Source of the DNA: HK1 sp965202875 | GTDB taxonomy: Bacteria; Pseudomonadota; Gammaproteobacteria; HK1 | NCBI GenBank assembly: GCA_965202875.1 | Contig: OZ241870.1 | Coordinates: 4,216,001-4,280,000 of the forward strand | Length of the DNA stretch: 64,000 bases | Direction: 5' to 3' | Part shown: positions 62,247 to 64,000 of the stretch, piece by piece | Layout of the letters: every line of letters begins with the position of its first letter | Position numbering within the stretch: the stretch's first letter is position 1 | Notes under the pieces: generated by a model | Database searches by the model: none | What the model saw: only the letters and a program-made list of their open reading frames with translations | What the model was told of the DNA's origin: nothing | Program-made: the position numbers and the translations under genes

Positions 62247-64000
62247 TCACCCGCGTCGAATGCCCGCGTCCGGCGAGGCCCTCGCCTGCCTTGCCCGCAC
62301 GGTCTCGAAGATCTCCCGGGCGAGGACGGGGAACGCCGAGCCCTGGAACTCCCTGTCCGACAGGTAGCGCGTCACGATCCGGTCGTTCTCTCCCATGCGT
62401 TCGATCATGAGGTCTTCGATGAGGCCGCGAACGCCCATCTCGAACCGGTCGAGGGGGTTGGCGAGGGCGGTGCGCACCACGGCATCGCTGTTGCAGGCTC
62501 TTTCCTTGATCTGGTCGAAGAAGAGTCGGTCTTCCTCCGTGAACCGTGTGCCGAAGCGCTCGTTCAGGATCTCGATGATCTCCGAGAGGGGCGCCCTCTC
62601 GTCCTGCGCCTTCCGGGTGCCGGTTTCGGTCGGGGGCTTGACGTATTGCGGCTCGCCGTCCGCGACACCGATGGCGCCCGTGTGCACGCGATCCAGCCGG
62701 TAGTATTGGAGCGCCACCTCGTCGCGTATCCCGACCATCGTGTCGTCGCGGTCGAGCGGCAGGTGGGGCAGGAGGAAGCGCCCGAAGCTGTAGAGCATCT
62801 CCTGTTCGTGGTCGGTATAGGGAAGGATCTGGCTCAGGTAGGCGTACATCCCCACGTAGCCGGAGAGCTTCTCCCGGAACTTCTCGCGCTCGTCGTCTTC
62901 CTCGACCTCCGCGAAACGATCCACCGCCGGCTGAAGATGGCGTTGCAGGTGCGCGTGATCCGCGGCGCGCTGGCGTTCGGGAGGCTTGTAGAACACCCGG
63001 GCGAACGCCTCGACTTCGCTCCAATGGTAGATCCGGGTCTGGTCGAGCGCGTGCTTCAACGCCTCCAGGATCTCGGGCTTCGACGCCTCCGCCATCTCCG
63101 TCTTGTCGTAGTAGGGCTTGAAGGCCCGCCGGACGTCCTCCGCGTCGTTCACGAAGTCGAGCACGAACGGCGCCTCCTTGCCGGGGGCCGTCCGGTTCAG
63201 CCGCGAGAGCGTCTGCACCGCCTGCACCCCGTCCAGCCGCTTGTCCACGTACATCGCGCACAGGAGCGGCTGGTCGAAGCCGGTCTGGTACTTGTTGGCG
63301 ACCAGCAGCACCTGGTAATCCGGTGAATCGAAACGATCGGGCAGCGCCCCTTCGCCGATGGGCCGGCCGGTCACGGCGTCCTTGTTCATGCCGGGCTCCG
63401 TGTATTCGATGCCGGTGTCGGGGTCGCGCACCGTGCCGCTGAACGCGACCAGCGGGCGAACGTCCGTATAGCCGTTCCCGGCCAGGTAGCGTTCGAAGGA
63501 GAGCTTGTAGCGCACCGCGTGCAGCCGCGAAGGGGTGACCACCATCGCCTTGGCGCGTCCGCCGATCCGGTGCATCACGTTGCGGCGGAAGTGCTCGACG
63601 ATCACCTCGGTCTTCTGCTCGACGTTGTGCGGATGCAGGCTCGCGAACTTCGCCAGCGCCCGCGCGGCTTTCTTCCTGGGTAGCCTCGGGTCGTCCTCGA
63701 CGTTCTTGAGCAGGCCGTAGTAGGCGGCATAGGTGGTGTAGCTCGCCAGCACGTCGAGGATGAAGCCTTCCTCGATCGCCTGTCTCATGCTGTAGAGATG
63801 GAACGCCTCCGGCGTGCTCCGCTCATCGGAGCGTTGCTCGACGGGGCGGCGCTCATCGGGGCGACGTTCGTCGGAGCGGCTGCGACCGTCGGAACGCCCG
63901 AACAACTCCAGCGTCTTGCCCTTGGGGGTGGCGGTGAAGGCGAAGAAGGACAAGTTCGGCTGCCGGCCGCGCGAGGCCATGACCTGGTTCAGGCGATCCT
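62247..64000 (-). CDS. hsdR: Type I restriction subunit R (HsdR), 3' part; continues beyond the window
   Basis: The open frame runs off the right edge and gives 584 residues of the helicase second half and C-terminal domain. Features are SRGRQPNLSFFAFTATPKGK at the window end (motif III, TATP), then FHLYSMRQAIEEGFILDVLA, KAMVVTPSRLHAVRYKLSFE (motif IV), VANKYQTGFDQPLLCAMYVD (motif V) and AVQTLSRLNRTAPGKEAPFV (motif VI). It is a different HsdR family from the copies at 19627 and 55146. Between TLELFG and FHLYSM a 15-base tandem repeat adds about 25 Arg/Asp/Glu residues. No stop codon interrupts the visible part. Confidence 0.9.
   Translation of the reverse strand, partial: DRLNQVMASRGRQPNLSFFAFTATPKGKTLELFGRSDGRSRSDERRPDERRPVEQRSDERSTPEAFHLYSMRQAIEEGFILDVLASYTTYAAYYGLLKNVEDDPRLPRKKAARALAKFASLHPHNVEQKTEVIVEHFRRNVMHRIGGRAKAMVVTPSRLHAVRYKLSFERYLAGNGYTDVRPLVAFSGTVRDPDTGIEYTEPGMNKDAVTGRPIGEGALPDRFDSPDYQVLLVANKYQTGFDQPLLCAMYVDKRLDGVQAVQTLSRLNRTAPGKEAPFVLDFVNDAEDVRRAFKPYYDKTEMAEASKPEILEALKHALDQTRIYHWSEVEAFARVFYKPPERQRAADHAHLQRHLQPAVDRFAEVEEDDEREKFREKLSGYVGMYAYLSQILPYTDHEQEMLYSFGRFLLPHLPLDRDDTMVGIRDEVALQYYRLDRVHTGAIGVADGEPQYVKPPTETGTRKAQDERAPLSEIIEILNERFGTRFTEEDRLFFDQIKERACNSDAVVRTALANPLDRFEMGVRGLIEDLMIERMGENDRIVTRYLSDREFQGSAFPVLAREIFETVRARQARASPDAGIRRG
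63822..63896. repeat. 15-base tandem repeat (five units) inside hsdR
   Basis: Five imperfect units of the CTCATCGGAGCGTTG / CTCATCGGGGCGACG type keep the reading frame and encode RSDER, RPDER and RPVEQ-like pentapeptides. Confidence 0.8.

Noticed and set aside
61774..63261. 495-codon - strand frame overlapping hsdR
   Set aside because: It is a shifted frame of hsdR, whose true frame (62247 to the window end) carries all helicase motifs.

Overview
The window is GC-rich bacterial DNA, most like a gammaproteobacterial chromosome. Support for this is the housekeeping set (mazG, folE2, ispA/xseB, CorC-type transporter, recQ) and the codon use. The exact lineage cannot be named from sequence alone. 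Many genes are broken, fragments are shuffled, and toxin-antitoxin (TA) and defence genes are dense, so this looks like a hypervariable island set beside an ordinary metabolic region, as is common in symbiont or host-associated genomes.

Bases 1-19.4 kb are mostly ordinary. They hold mazG, folE2, the overlapping xseB/ispA pair, a rubrerythrin / Fe-S oxidoreductase / DUF3501 cluster with a palindromic operator, a CorC/HlyC-type CBS protein, an M50 site-2 protease, a phytanoyl-CoA dioxygenase (PhyH) overlapping a SAF-domain dehydrogenase, a GT2 glycosyltransferase with a decayed membrane-protein gene behind it, an amidase, a divergent TauE exporter/LysR regulator pair with a palindromic operator, a Phd/VapC module whose toxin is frameshifted, and an acyl-CoA synthetase.

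Bases 19.6-38.5 kb are a defence/TA island, all on the + strand. In order: hsdR and hsdM remnants, hicAB, mazE with a truncated vapC, an ABC-type ATPase with a PIN protein, a small secreted protein, a small ORF, a Schlafen-like AlbA_2/RecG-type ATPase, then an overlapping operon HEPN - MNT - HEPN - (MNT fused to HsdS) - SIR2. Two unrecognised genes follow, one ending in a HEPN-like motif, and then a nuclease plus Ski2-type helicase pair resembling Hachiman (HamAB). The MNT::HsdS fusion inside a HEPN/MNT operon that continues into SIR2 is the strongest candidate for an undescribed composite system.

Bases 38.5-48.7 kb are mixed. They hold a MITE, a broken DUF4143 gene, a second PhyH-like enzyme, a decayed IS4-type transposase, a ribbon-helix-helix protein, recQ, fragments of HTH/PIN and Rpn-type genes, and two spermidine/putrescine-type ABC permeases followed by a hydantoinase fragment.

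Bases 48.8-56.5 kb read, on the - strand, as a degenerate inverted copy of 19.6-28.1 kb. The order hsdR, ATPase, PIN, secreted protein, small ORF, AlbA_2, HEPN, MNT is kept, with large deletions. A coiled-coil/TbpB-like lipoprotein gene with a 35-G tract upstream sits inside it. Only the small secreted protein is intact in both arms.

Bases 57.3-64 kb hold an alpha/beta hydrolase, a translationally coupled pair of P-loop ATPases (the second with a winged helix and TPR-like repeats) behind a near-consensus promoter, and the 3' part of a different type I hsdR gene that runs off the window. A deleted copy of that gene's 3' end lies on the other side of the ATPase pair.
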